NCBI GenBank assembly: GCA_002633025.1 | Contig: NMRB01000624.1 | Span: 249,317 to 313,316, forward strand | DNA: 64,000 nucleotides | Source: Notospermus geniculatus | Lineage: Eukaryota; Nemertea; Pilidiophora; Heteronemertea; Lineidae | Reading direction: 5' to 3' | Part shown: one piece after another, positions 1 through 11,857 of the stretch | How the letters are laid out: every line of letters begins with the position of its first letter | Numbering within the stretch: position 1 is the stretch's first letter | The notes under the pieces: generated by a model | What the model saw: only the letters and a program-made list of their open reading frames with translations | What the model was told of the DNA's origin: nothing | Databases searched by the model: none | Program-made: the position numbers and the translations under genes

Positions 1-423
1 TATTAACCCTGAGGTGTTCAGCGACTTTCGGCGGGTTTTGCCAGACAGGGTCACATATACTGTATGTAACATGCCTCATTGCTTGACACTTCAGGTTACT
101 ACATGCTGCTGTCGTCACATAATGCCCAACAGAAAAAGAAGGCTACTATGCAGTCACCATCTCTGACGTTACCATCAGGCGAGGCAATATGCTTAAGGTA
201 AAACACGTCCCTTCAGTCTTCAGTTCTGAATAAAGCGGTCAGCACACCAAGCGAGGTGAGGACGAAATCGCAAGCGATCGCCACCGATCTTAATTCTCGC
301 CAACCACCGCAGACTAGGTGATATCGGATATTGGGCGATCACCGCTAGCAAGTACACGTATACAAATGCGATGAGGCGAGCCTTGTTCCACCGACAGATG
401 ATCTGAAGCACCGCTGATTTCAG
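1..423 (+). other. Intron upstream of first visible MAM exon
   Basis: Non-coding on both strands. Positions about 235-330 (ATCGCAAGCGATCGCCACCGATC and flanks) resemble, in inverted orientation, a stretch near 29,000-29,080, suggesting a degraded foldback element. The intron ends with a good acceptor at 422-423. Confidence 0.5.
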
Positions 424-3400
424 GTACCACTACTACATGTCTGGCGGCCGAATGGGTTCACTCGTGGTCAGCACCAAAAGCCGTAGGACAGGATCCAAGC
501 AAAATGTAGCCTGGCATTCAGGACACCAGGGTGAAGCCTGGAATGAGGAAAACATCGAAATTCCACCGGATACCGAATTTGTGAGTTTACTTCTTTGTTA
601 TTGCATTGAAAACAACCATTGTAACTTGCCGGCAATGTCAATTTCAGTGGACTAAAAGACGTATGCCATGCATCTATATTACGTAACCACGGCACCTTTA
701 CAGTACATGTATTTTTCATTTAATTTCAGGTCCTTTTTAATGGTAGGACAAAGAATGCAGACGAGAGCGACATCGCCATCGATGACGTCATCATTGCACC
801 TTGTACGTCACTGACAGGTTCGCAGCAATCCTACCCAGCAGGCACCTCACGTCCAGGGATCCCTCCCATTGTCTATAGCTGTGACTTCAACACGGATGAC
901 TGCTCTGTAGTCAGACGTACTGGTAACTGGACCGTCATGTCGAAGCCATATCCCGAGAACAAATACAATAGGAATTTTCCCCAACACAGGGTACATTCTC
1001 AGAGTAAGTTACCTTACGTACGGTATCAGTTTCCAACAAGCGATGGATTTAGAGTGCTTGCCCATCCATCCGTGCGCATCGCCCGGCGCACACTTTTCGT
1101 GGTATGGAGTTGCGCGCAGCAGTACACGAGGCAACTTTCCTTGCACACTGAGTGCAATTTTGTGGTAAGCAACAAACGTTCCCCGTGTGCGGATACAGCA
1201 GCTACCCAGTTGTAGGTCTGGTGTATCATCAATTGTGAGCAAAATTATCCCTGTGGGGGCGACACCTCAAATTCTTTTGTTGTTAATGAGCCCATTGCTT
1301 CCTTGCTCCGATTAAATGTTTGATTTTTATTGCTCAATGTTCGTGGTATTAAGCAAGACGCGTTTTCACTGCACACGGTGGTGTTTAACTTGCTTATTGC
1401 TGCGATGAGAATATACATGTATTGCCTCGTATGCTGCGGGCTTTCCATGCGAACCTCAGTGAGGTCATCTCCGCGAGCCATCGGGGCCTGAGCTTAAACC
1501 TGTTTGAAAGCGTATCAAAGGGGTGGCAACGACAAAGCCTGACGCCAATATGCTAAACCCTTTTAATTGACTTTTAGAGAGGGACACATGTATGGAGAAG
1601 GTACCGCAAGCAAGTCACTTCACTGACCCGAACAAATCTAAAGCAGCTGTCGGAATAAGCGGAATGAACTGTTCAAAGCTGTGCGAGGCCACACAGGGTT
1701 GTAAAGCTGCGACCTACGTCAAGACGTCCAAGACGTGTTACCATCATTCTGTTATCACTGAAACTGATCTTGACTACGAAGCTAATTGCAGTGACTACTA
1801 TTATAAGCCACGGGGATGCGCAGCAAATGGTAAGTACGCAATCAGGGTCAAAGCGATGCGCCGAAAGAGCTGCTTTCGGTTTCCACTGAATCGTTTCCGG
1901 GTGGTTGTGAGGAATTGTGAAAAAGTGTAAAAGCTCTTCATTCCGGAAGTGGTATGCATATTATTCTCTATTCCAGCAGAAAAAACGTTTATTTCTTTTC
2001 AGCTCGTTATATATTAACGAATCAAACTGGCTACTTTGATACGCCTGTAATCACGGTAAGTTTCAGTGTATCAACCTAGCCGATCTTTCCATCATTCTAG
2101 CGGCTCTGCCGCAGGGATGGCTCCGTACGACGAGTGGTCAAATTCCTGTGCGCTGAAGCCAGTAAGGGTGGGTATACACTACACGCGATTCGCCCAACGC
2201 ATGCGACGGTTCTTTGTCATTTCATGCCGCAATGCCTCCCAAACAAAAGCGATTCGCGTGCGACGCCAAATCGCTTGGCGAATCATGATTGTACAAACGT
2301 TTATCGCATTGCGATTGTCGCGTCCGTTTATTGCCGGGGCGATGAATGGACGTCAACAATGCGACGATCATGACACATACATGTACGAGCGAAAAACTGA
2401 TGATAAGTCCTTTTGCCGCCATGCACGCGGCATGGTTGAAGTGAGGGCTTTCCCAATTCTACGTCATAAAATGGAATCCGCCTGCGTTTAACGCATTCGT
2501 TAAAAAACTGCGATCAGCGGATACAGTAAAGGAAACTGATAATTGTTGCCGGAGGTATGTGACACAGACAATGGTTTACCATAATACATGTATGTCCAAA
2601 ACCGTTTGGACGGACGCGATGATCGGGATGCGATAAACGCTGTTGGTAATAGTGTGTCTCCACCTTTAATTCTGCAGTTCGTCAGTCCGTTGATTTAGTG
2701 AATGTCCAAATCAATATCTATTATAATCTGATCACATTTCTGATTTGCTATTTCAGCCCTCTAAAGGTAACGTTCACTGTATAAGTTTCTACTACCACAT
2801 GGATCACCCACATACCTCGGTTATTCTTTCCATCCAAGAGATCAGGGGAAACAAGCCCAGTGACTTCTACCAGGCTGGTGACTATCATGTGGGTTACTAT
2901 CCGGAAGAGACATATCGTCCATGGGAACGAGTAAACCTTGATATTGACATTGCATCACCATTTCGGGTAAATTATTAATAGAGAGTTTTCGCAAAGCCCC
3001 CGAAACGCCAACGCGAACGTCTATCCTATTGTTCGCTGCTCTCTTCGAGGCATCAAACAATGGGATTGGCGTTCACGTTGGCGTTTCGGGGGGCTTTGCG
3101 AAAAGTCCCTATTACACATCATCCACACGTACTTCAAGATGACAAATTTAGGATAACGGGTTTTTCGCCAAGCTCCTCGATGGCCCACCGAACGCTTCTC
3201 ATAGTGTTCAGTGGCAACGCCGGAGAAGCAATTGCGATCAGGTTGCGATGATATATCGTCAGCGGTATTATCGCAGCTGCTGTGGATCAGGTAAATTTTT
3301 CCATTGCAGAAAGGGTTGCGATAAATTTCCCGTTGGTGACGCGTCGGAGACCAAATGCGATAGGATCGCGTCTGTTTGATCTTTTCGCACATCGCAAGAC

Positions 3401-6400
3401 ATCGCAGCGAAGTTTGATATCGCAAGCGAATCTTGCGGTGAAGGCATCGCAATCACAAGCACATCGCACTGTGGATCCAATAGGCATATTACGATATTTC
3501 AACTCATCTTCTCGACTTTAACGCCATTTCTTTGCAGCTTCGTTTCAACACAACGGTTGTCGATTCGTGGGGCGGTGGAAAGAGGACCATGACCGCAATC
3601 GATGATATCACAGTCTATGAAGGCCTGTGTGCTTCTGTGAATCCACTCCGCCCCGTGTCTCACGCAAGTAAGTACGGTAAACCTCCTCGATGGCTACTTG
3701 CTCATCAGTTAAACCAAATTTTTTGATGTCCTTGTTGATTATTTTGCATTGAAATCAAACATTAAATTTCATTTGACAAGGAAAACGTGCCCCCCCCCCT
3801 TGCAAAAATTCCGGGATCAGCCTCGACGCCCTGCTCATTGCGCAGGGCACATATTCATAACGACTTAAGTGTAAGTGTGACACTTATCCTTTGTTCAACA
3901 CAAAAGATAAGTATAGGTGTGAGAGAAATCAAAGCTCCCCAGGAATCAAAGTCCGGTCCTATTGTTCAGCGAGGTATTAGAATATATGGCTATGGAGACC
4001 ATGACCATTCGGATATAACCTTGCAATAGCGGGCTATTGTATTCCTAGGACGTTGATTCCTGTCACACCTGTATCACACTTTGACTTAAGTGATGTTTAT
4101 GAATATGACCCTGGCGTTTAGAATGAGCCTATGAGGGCTGAGAAGGCTTCCATTCGGTTATTTGTTTCTTTTGGGTCTGAATTGATTTGGGCCGTACGTT
4201 ACCTTTGCAGCTGTGCCAGGTTTTGACTGCCACTTTGACCGGGAAGACCAATGCCGTGTCAGCTGGAACCGGCCCTGGGACAGGATTCCGAACAAGATCC
4301 GTAACTACTATTATGTATTTGGAGGAGACCACAGCAATACATTCAGAGGTAGATAGTCTTTTAAGCTGGGGCTCGAGTCCAAAAAGGAAGAATCCGACAT
4401 TTTTATCGTCCACGTTACGACGTATTAGGGAGGTTTAGAAACCAAACGATAAACGTAAACGTTAACGACAACGTTATTTTTGTACCGAAAATGCAATATA
4501 AAATCTGGTTATAATGTGTAGTATGAAAAATAATGTTGTCGTAAGGCCTGTCTACACGATCATACATTTGTTCAAAACATCATCATACATTTGTATGATG
4601 ATGTATGATGATGTCCATGCTTGTCGTGGATTTCCGCCTACACAATGTAGTCATTCACGGACATTTGTATGATGAAGTATGATGGAGCAAGGATAATGTT
4701 GGATGCTGTTCAAATTTGTTGGGAAAACCGTCCACACGATCATGAACATCATCATACAATTTTTTGGGGATGTTGTGCATTTGTTGGCAAGATGAAACAT
4801 GCAGCTAAAAATTTGAACATCATCATACATGTTCAAGTTTGTTGGGAAAACAGTCCACACGGTCATACATTTGTCCATGAACATCATCATACAGATGTAT
4901 GATGATGTTTTGAACAAATGTATGATCGTGTAGACGGGCCTTAAAAATTTGAACATATATATATCATTACCGGCGTCGTAACCCTGTTGGATTTTTGCCG
5001 GAGGTATGGAGTCCACGACAGGCTACTCTCCACCTGTGTGGGGTCTTTTACTTGCCCTGGCATAGACACTCAGGTACAAGGGACCACGGCTTTTAGTCCC
5101 ATCCGACGGACCCTGCATTAATGTTCCACAACTTTTTTGTACATGCCTTCGCCCGGAGTCGAACCCGCGCCGACTCATTGTACAGTTTGGTAGTCGAGCG
5201 CGCTAACCACTCGACCACCGGGCTTAGACAACATCGTCATACATGTTGGTTGTTGTTCAAGTTTGTTGGGAAAACAGCCTACACAATCAAACATCTGTCC
5301 ATGAACAAATGTATGATCGTGTGGACAGGCCTTAAAGTTAACGGTTATCGTTTGATTTCTAAACCTCCCTATTTTCATTCATCACTTTCTCTGCAGGTTA
5401 CCAATTTATGGCCGATGCGTTCTGGAAGCGAAACCAGCTCTTTGACCGGGTATCCATCGTGGTTCCCGTCAATGATCGCGGCTGGTGCTTCTCGGTAGCC
5501 TACCTTTTCGTAAAAGATGGCACCTTATCCATCATGATCGTCAAGGAAGGCGATACCACCCCTAGCCAGGCTCTGCAGACTGTTTCTGGGAGGTTCAAGG
5601 ACGAGTGGAGAACAACACAAGTCTACATACAGTCGGACAGACCATTTAAGGTTCGATTGGTTCACTTTCTCATAAATATTTTTCGACTGTATGCATTAGG
5701 TTTTGTGTCTGGCGACCGCCGACGTATATTCATGCTCGAAAGACTGTTCAAATCTATCTATTTGAATGGTCTAAGTTACCAATTAGGCATACTAGTAATT
5801 GAGAGTGTTGTTATACATAAATAATGAGTTGAAGCATGACACCTACCTGATGAAGGGTTAGTCACGCTATAACAGCACGTTGAACTTCTCAAGTGATGAA
5901 AGGTATGGCGGCCATTTTTGTTTCGACATAGTATCAGTCCAGCCTCGGTGTTACTACCGGCTGTATATATATGTTGGACGGGAGACCAGTCTTGTCAAGG
6001 TGGGGAGGGATAAAGAGTCACCTATTGCATACACTCGTGCTTTAAAAGCCTTTTGATAGATTCGATGTCCATTATATGCACCTGAAATTCGTTTAGAAGA
6101 ACATGTATTTGTTCGTCAATTAGGTCAGAGACAGTACTCACAATATTGGCAAATAGTGTAATCCCGTAGCTCAACTAATTTTCCGTGAATGTGATTGGCT
6201 CACACCGCACACGTGACCATGAGGCATTTTGGCATTTCGACGTCATGCATCTTGAACCATCAGGTGTTTCCATCACTAAAGCCTAGACTATGAGTGAAGG
6301 GTAGTCCAAAGGGGCAGTGACCCTAGGCCTTGACATTTCAAGATGACGTCATTGGGTCCTTGCCATATCAGAAGATGGGGGGGGGGTCAAAATTAAAGGT

Positions 6401-7674
6401 GCTGTCGTTCGAATTGTAAACATTACGGTTTGTTTANCATAAATAATGAGTTGAAGCATGACACCTACCTGATGAAGGGTTAGTCACGCTATAACAGCAC
6501 GTTGAACTTCTCAAGTGATGAAAGGTATGACGGCCATTTTTGTTTCGACATAGTATCAGTCCAGCCTCGGTGTTACTACCGGCTGTATATAGGTTGGACA
6601 GGAGACCAGTCTTATCAAGGTGGGGAGGGATAAAGAGTCACCTAATGCATACAGTCGTGCTTTAAAAGCCTTTTGATAGATTCGATGTCCATTATATGCA
6701 CCTGAAATTCGTTTAGAAGAACATGTATTTGTTCGTCAATTAGGCCAGAGACAGTACTCACAATATTGGCGAATAGTGTAATCCCGTAGCTCAACTAATT
6801 TTCCGTGAATGTGATTGGCTCACACCGCACACGTGACCATGAGGCATTTTGGCATGTCGACGTCATGCATCTTGAACCATCAGGTGTTTCCATCACTAAA
6901 GCCTAGACTATGAGTGAAGGGTAGTCCAAAGGGGCAGTGACCCTAGGCCTTGACATTTCAAGATGACGTCATTGGGTCCTTGCCATATCAGAAGATGGGG
7001 GGGGGGGTCAAAATTAAAGGTGCTGTCGTTCGAATTGTAAACATTACGGTTTGTTTATTTACATGGTTGATTATAATAGTTATTTTTCCTCGGACAGGTG
7101 GCAGCNCCTTGACATTTCAAGATGACGTCATTGGGTCCTTGCCATATCAGAAGATGGGGGGGGGGTCAAAATTAAAGGTGCTGTCGTTCGAATTGTAAAC
7201 ATTACGGTTTGTTTATTTACATGGTTGATTATAATAGTTATTTTTCCTCGGACAGGTGGCAGCACCGTGTATACCAAAACATTAATGTTATCTATTTTTA
7301 TATCTATCTTGATAAATATTCTTTCAACTGAAATATATTTATGATTTTACGCTCAAAAACAAACAAAAAAGTTGTGAAAGGTGAGATTTAATTCGATTTT
7401 ATCTGATTTGTTAGTACCAGAAGTTGACAATAGGTGGCACACCGTAATGTTTACAATTCGAACTAGAGCACCTTTAAGAGTCGACCTAGAACATCCAAAA
7501 GAGAGATACTGTATATCCATTTCTTCTGTCTGTTTTGACCCATTAGGCCCCTATCATCATTTTTTTCAGGTGCTGCTTCGCGGTCACACCGGAACCACGG
7601 ACATGTCGCTTGTCGGCTTTGATGATGTTGCTATTATCAGAGGCCGTTGCAACACCTGTGAAGCGGAAACGTAA
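424..7674 (+). CDS. MAM/PAN domain protein, 3' nine exons (5' end outside window)
   Basis: Partial gene, probably a secreted or membrane-attached extracellular adhesion or matrix protein. Exons: 424-580, 730-1003, 1578-1829, 2003-2055, 2757-2966, 3538-3667, 4211-4348, 5397-5650, 7570-7674; every junction has AG acceptor and GT donor and phases agree across all eight introns, giving 523 residues plus TAA. Exons 1-2 hold the C-terminal half of a MAM domain (YHYYMSGGRMGSL, then DIAIDDVIIAPC). A second MAM begins with CDFNTDDC, is interrupted by a PAN/Apple-like cysteine-rich segment (exon 3), resumes in exons 4-6 (CISFYYHMD, AIDDITVYEGLC). A third MAM runs from FDCHFDREDQC to VGFDDVAIIRGRC, four residues before the stop. 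No membrane segment is seen in this C-terminal part, so the visible end looks secreted. The donor after exon 8 (GTTCGA) is weak. MAM proteins are known as extracellular adhesion modules; the exact orthologue is not recognised. Confidence 0.85.
1578..1829 (+). other. Symmetric exon coding a PAN/Apple-like domain
   Basis: Third exon of the MAM gene, 252 nt, entered and left in phase 1, so it can be gained or skipped without changing frame. It encodes about 84 residues with cysteines spaced as in PAN/Apple modules (DTC, MNCSKLC, QGCKAATY, KTCYHH, ANCSDYYY, RGC). It lies between the start of a MAM domain and its continuation rather than between two domains. Skipping would join HRVHSQ directly to RYILTNQTG. 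Confidence 0.75.
2165..2669. repeat. Foldback element in MAM intron 4, related to copy at 32,204
   Basis: Left end AGGGTGGGTATACACTAC; the right end AGTGTGTCTCCACCTT is its imperfect inverted partner. The first ~130 bp match, in inverted orientation, the compact element at 32,204-32,347 (GGGAGGCATTGCGGCATGAA and its complement). A 141-codon reading frame across it is an artefact of the GC-rich repeat. Confidence 0.5.
2983..3107. repeat. MITE, ~125 bp, ~40-bp inverted ends
   Basis: Starts GAGTTTTCGCAAAGCCCCCG and ends with the inverted complement; a second copy lies at 20,798-20,932. It begins 16 bp after the exon 5 donor of the MAM gene. Confidence 0.75.
3843..4113. repeat. MITE with CAGGGCACATATTCATAA ends
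   Basis: Left end CAGGGCACATATTCATAACG and right end TATGAATATGACCCTGG are inverted partners; the subterminal ACTTAAGTG is also inverted. The interior (about 3,930-4,060) is related to 61,568-61,760. It sits in the intron before exon 7 of the MAM gene. Confidence 0.65.
4427..5370. repeat. Composite MITE with nested insertions in MAM intron 7
   Basis: Outer element starts AGGGAGGTTTAGAAACCAAA and ends TGATTTCTAAACCTCCCT, flanked by TA. Compact relatives lie at 26,082-26,225 and 23,331-23,491. Inside, from 4,543, is a second foldback (AAGGCCTGTCTACACGATCA) whose complementary arms occur at 4,905-4,942 and 5,300-5,335, and inside that are a SINE-like body (5,030-5,120) and a tRNA-like head (5,148-5,226). 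Confidence 0.65.
5148..5226 (-). repeat. tRNA-derived SINE head
   Basis: The minus strand reads GCCCGGTGGTCGAGTGGTTA followed about 45 nt later by GGTTCGACTCC, which fit pol III A-box and B-box spacing, with matching GCCCGG/CCGGGC ends. It lies beside a SINE-like body within a nested repeat, so it is read as a SINE promoter and not a tRNA gene. Confidence 0.5.
5700..6060 (+). repeat. Dispersed repeat R1, copy 1
   Basis: Family of about 350-400 bp found at least seven times in the window. Landmarks are CAGCCTCGGTGTTAC, ATGGCGGCCATTTTTGTTTCG and AAGGTGGGGAGGGATAAAG. Better preserved copies (24,055-24,890) show short inverted ends around GCGTTAGGTG, which suggests a non-autonomous DNA transposon. 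This copy overlaps the beginning of the unmerged contig block. Confidence 0.65.
5816..7263 (+). repeat. Overlapping unmerged contig copies in last MAM intron
   Basis: Positions 5,816-6,436 and 6,438-about 7,060 are near-identical (both start CATAAATAATGAGTTGAAGC); 6,948-7,105 and 7,107-7,263 are near-identical as well. Single Ns at 6,437 and 7,106 mark the joins. This looks like three contig ends that should overlap, so the true intron is probably much shorter than 1.9 kb. Confidence 0.8.
6439..6680 (+). repeat. Dispersed repeat R1, copy 2 (assembly duplicate)
   Basis: Same element as copy 1, repeated because the contig overlap was not merged; it differs by a few substitutions and a small indel. 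Confidence 0.65.
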
Positions 7675-7999
7675 ATTAAGGTCCCGGTCCACTAGATTTT
7701 ACCGTCATTATCCTGGAGAAGATTGATGTAGCCTCATAGAATTGCACTTTCACGACACATTGGAAAATGGTCGAAACGAACATCAAATGTTTTGTTAGTA
7801 TCACTGGAAGAATTCTGCTTTCATATACTGTAATGAGTGTATGTACGTACATGTACATGTACTTATAGGTGAGTACATACAGTATACGCTCAGATCTCTT
7901 TCTCAAAGTCATGTGCGCTTCAAACGCTTCAAATCTCTTTCTTAAATTGATATACACTTCAAATCTCTTTCTCAAAATGATACGCTTCAAATCTCTTAC
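7675..7999. other. 3' flank of MAM gene
   Basis: No coding exon on either strand. TACATGTACATGTAC runs near 7,850, then ~35-bp imperfect repeats of CTTCAAATCTCTTTCTCAAA at 7,890-7,999. No clear AATAAA is visible before the gap. Confidence 0.6.
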
Positions 8000-8671
8000 N
8001 NNNNNNNNNNNNNNNNNNNNNNNNNNNNNNNNNNNNNNNNNNNNNNNNNNNNNNNNNNNNNNNNNNNNNNNNNNNNNNNNNNNNNNNNNNNNNNNNNNNN
8101 NNNNNNNNNNNNNNNNNNNNNNNNNNNNNNNNNNNNNNNNNNNNNNNNNNNNNNNNNNNNNNNNNNNNNNNNNNNNNNNNNNNNNNNNNNNNNNNNNNNN
8201 NNNNNNNNNNNNNNNNNNNNNNNNNNNNNNNNNNNNNNNNNNNNNNNNNNNNNNNNNNNNNNNNNNNNNNNNNNNNNNNNNNNNNNNNNNNNNNNNNNNN
8301 NNNNNNNNNNNNNNNNNNNNNNNNNNNNNNNNNNNNNNNNNNNNNNNNNNNNNNNNNNNNNNNNNNNNNNNNNNNNNNNNNNNNNNNNNNNNNNNNNNNN
8401 NNNNNNNNNNNNNNNNNNNNNNNNNNNNNNNNNNNNNNNNNNNNNNNNNNNNNNNNNNNNNNNNNNNNNNNNNNNNNNNNNNNNNNNNNNNNNNNNNNNN
8501 NNNNNNNNNNNNNNNNNNNNNNNNNNNNNNNNNNNNNNNNNNNNNNNNNNNNNNNNNNNNNNNNNNNNNNNNNNNNNNNNNNNNNNNNNNNNNNNNNNNN
8601 NNNNNNNNNNNNNNNNNNNNNNNNNNNNNNNNNNNNNNNNNNNNNNNNNNNNNNNNNNNNNNNNNNNNNNN
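8000..8671. other. Assembly gap (672 N)
   Basis: Unsequenced. Long reading frames spanning this gap consist of unknown residues and are meaningless. Confidence 0.99.
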
Positions 8672-8911
8672 AAAGAAAAAAAACAGCACAACATGGGAAG
8701 CGGGGGGGGGTTATAAATATCAAATTACATGACATTGTATCGCCCATGTTTATGGCACATTTCTGGAACCCGCACCTCATTTCCTGACCACTCAAAGAAA
8801 AGAAATACAACGACACAACCTATCCAAATTAAGCACATTTATTATCTCGTATTGAGCGAAGAATATTGCGTCGTAATACATTTGTATTTTATATTTTATA
8901 TCACATAAATA

Positions 8912-9220
8912 TAGCGTGTTCGGAAAGCTTCCTCGGGGAAGCGGGAGAGCGTTCGTAAGGTATTTGGCAGGCTGCCAAGGCTTCCTCGAGCCTGGCAGTC
9001 GCTCACTTGGGGAAACTCCCGGCATACATTTCGTTTTCTTTCCAATCTGACATGCTGATTGGCTAAGCGTGGAACATTTCACGCCTGCAACCCACAGTAG
9101 TGCCTTTCCCCGAGGAAGCGCAAATATCGTTCGGAATTTCGCCTTTACTGGGCATGCTCACATTCCCCGAAGCTCGGGGAAGAAATTTCCTCGGGGAAGC
9201 TTTCCGAACACGGCCATAGT
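8912..9220. mobile_element. MITE polymorphic between copies A and B
   Basis: Inverted ends CGTGTTCGGAAAGCTT / AAGCTTTCCGAACACG. ATA lies on both sides, and copy B has a single ATA at the empty site (CACATAAATAGTGCAAC near 13,804-13,820). This fits an insertion with a 3-bp target duplication. Confidence 0.75.
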
Positions 9221-9265
9221 ATAGTGCAACAAACATTCTGCTCCGCTTTCCACATCCGATGACCG

Positions 9266-9655
9266 CCCCCATTCTCGTACCCAGAGATTACATTAGTTAC
9301 GCTCGGCCGAGGTTGAAGGTCGCTACACTATCTCTGGAGACGGCTACGGACGACTTCAGCGTGTGTTCGCACGGCGCATGAATATATACTAATTTTTGAC
9401 CGTTTCACTCCAAGTTTATATGGTGCGCCAAGTAGTGCTGTGTGTTTTCCTCCATAAATACAAACAGATTCCTCATAAAAACCTTCCAAATTACATTTTT
9501 TGTGTATAACATTTTATACTCAAGTTATTTCAATGCATCTGCGGTTAAAATTCGGTGTAAAATTGTACGATGCCCATGGCGAGCCGTCTCCGGAGATTAG
9601 TGGAGCGACCTTCAACCTCGGCCCGAGCGTAGAATCTCTGGGTACGAGATTGGGC
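9266..9655. repeat. Foldback element with ~80-bp arms (copy in A)
   Basis: CCCCATTCTCGTACCCAGAG at the left is inverted at the right (CTCTGGGTACGAGATTGGG). The arms share CTCGGCCGAGGTTGAAGGTCG in inverted form. Also present in copy B at 13,856-14,248. Confidence 0.7.
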
Positions 9656-10019
9656 CACCCCACGCGGCGTAAATGGAAACTACAGTATAAATTGTATGCC
9701 AGTTCAATTAAAAATGATGGAGGAGTGTCAGCCGAGTCGGCCCATCTTCAAATTCCACCCATCACTCTTCATCGGATTTGGAAAATGAGCTTTTAGGCCT
9801 ACACCTCCCGTTTTGAGGGCTGACCCGTGTGGCGCCTGCGGAAGTGGACAAACATCAACAGTGTGAGCACCACCTGCCACACAAAATACAGCCTACTTCA
9901 AGGCATAACAGGATGTTTTTCGAGTCTTTTACAGTGACGGGCCCGATGCTAAATGTACATGTATCCAGAATTTCCTTCTCTCTTGTCAGCCAAAGCGCAA
10001 TAGCACTGGCAGGTTCCGG

Positions 10020-10194
10020 TGTAACGTTTTTGAGGGTTCCCCATCTGCGAGTGTTCCCCTCCTTTTGTCTGACGGAATAAGCCGCGACTCGACAATGGAG
10101 GACACACAGAAAAATGTGTCGATCTATCTGCCAGTGTTTCCAGAACAATAGGGGAAACACTGACACACGGAAACACTGAAAAACTTTACACTTG
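10020..10194. mobile_element. MITE polymorphic between copies A and B, GTGTAACGTTTTT ends
   Basis: 175 bp present in A and absent in B, where GGTTCCGG is followed directly by AAACATGAG (near 14,633). Ends GTGTAACGTTTTTG / CAGTG-rich complement AAAAACTTTACAC. Relatives at 34,866-35,041 and 62,132-62,309 carry the same ends and the CCGCGACTCGACAATGGAGG core. Confidence 0.75.
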
Positions 10195-10481
10195 AAACAT
10201 GAGAGGTCCGCTGGAGGATCAGCGAGTCTTTCAGTGACCTGCCTTCAGTGGCGCCATTCTTGGCCCTTCACCGGGAGGTGGATAGATACCAAACGCACAT
10301 TTCACAACTTGTCTACCGGTATATCCCCTGTTGCATAGCCACACGACGTATTTCAATAACTAAAACAAGATCAGTGATGATCCTCGGTTTACATTACATC
10401 GATAGGTACCACTGTACTTTGCTTTAAAAATTCTTTTTACTCATATTTGTACGGACACTTATTTTGATTTCAAACTTATAT

Positions 10482-10750
10482 TTTCCTCAAGGGAGTAAGA
10501 AATGAAAGTGCAAAAATAAGAAGTGGGAAATTTTGGAATTTTGCGCAAATTTTTCAATTTCTCAAATTGGGAGAAAATTTTCCCCATTTTGAGAAATATC
10601 GCCCGAAAAATCACACAAAATGTCATTTCATTTGAAGAAAATTTCTCAAAATGGGAAAATTTTTCTCCCACTTTGAAAAATTGAAAAATTCGTGCAAAAT
10701 TCTAAAATTTCCCCCATCTTATTTTCCACTTTTATTTCTTAGTCCCTTCT
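10482..10750. repeat. AT-rich foldback with GGGAGAAAATTTT core, copy A
   Basis: Long imperfect palindrome: AGTAAGAAATGAAAGTG / CACTTTTATTTCTTAGT at the outside, AAATTGGGAGAAAATTTTCC repeated in both orientations inside. The same element is in B at 14,928-15,198. Confidence 0.65.
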
Positions 10751-11857
10751 TCCTTCTTGGTACCGGTAGCATCAAGAAGAGCGGACATCCAGGTGCTTGT
10801 CGGAAATATAAAAACTCCATGAAATATGTAAGTTTACATGTACTTACATGTAGATACATGTAATTTCCCCCTTGATGCCAACAGGCAGCGATTTAGACCA
10901 AATGCTTTTTTCCGTCCCTTTGTACGGATACCTATTTACATGTAGTTCACACCAATCGTTCCTTCCACCACGTTACCGCTGTTATCAAGAAGAGCTCACA
11001 GCCAGCTGCTGGTTGGAAATAAAACTAATGAAAATACCAGTTTTTATTTCCCGCCTCTGATGAATATGCGGAACTTAAGACCCTTTTTATGCCATGTGCG
11101 TATATGCAGATTCCGAATAGGTAACTTACAGAAAGACAACACTTCGTCTCAAGAATACAAATGATAGCCTACATAAAATGACAGATAAATTCCGGTGACC
11201 TCTGTTTTACCTGTCGTTTTTTTCTTGGCATTGTGCGCACAAACTAATTGCGCAATTCTGAAAAAAAAACAGATCATGTTCTTGCTACAGTTATCCATTA
11301 TTAGAGCAAGGCCACGATGTCGGACAACCTAATGCTTTTAAGCGAAATGTCAAATCAATGAGTTGAAATAAATATAAGTTCGCAGTTTCAGCAAAAGAAA
11401 GTGAGTTTTAGGGCCTCAGTCTAAATCTGTGGCAGTGCGCGCTGATTTTTCGAGTCCAATGGGGGTAATGTGTAGTACATACAATCATGCACAGGGTATT
11501 GGAAATACATTTTACCAAAGATAGATATTTTTGATTTTACATTATTTGATTTCCTAACGTCAAAGTTATTGTTTCGATTGAGACCAACATTTTACACAAT
11601 GTAAATGACATCCATGAATCTATGTATGTTCACCAAAATTGGTTGTTGGATAATCCTGACCAAGCAACGGAGGATTAAGGTTTGAGTACATTGCTGGCAA
11701 CATTTTCCCAACATTCAGAGCAACAAAATCTTGTTCGAGAAATGTTGTTTAGTGTGTGCAGGGGAAGAGTTTTCCTATGTTCAATTGTAGTTGCATACCC
11801 AAACAATAGATAAACGTCGTCGTAGGGCCTAACCGGGCGCTTACGAAACCTCCCTTA

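Noticed and set aside
2066-2491. 141-residue plus-strand frame
   Set aside because: Lies in the MAM gene intron within a foldback element; no domain, and a related element at 32,204 shows it is repeat sequence.
5840-5900. Hammerhead ribozyme in R1 (CTGATGA followed by stems)
   Set aside because: CTGATGA is present but the required downstream GAAA core and pairing stems are missing.
7676-8816. Reading frames of 230-340 residues
   Set aside because: They run through the 672-bp N gap and are mostly unknown residues.
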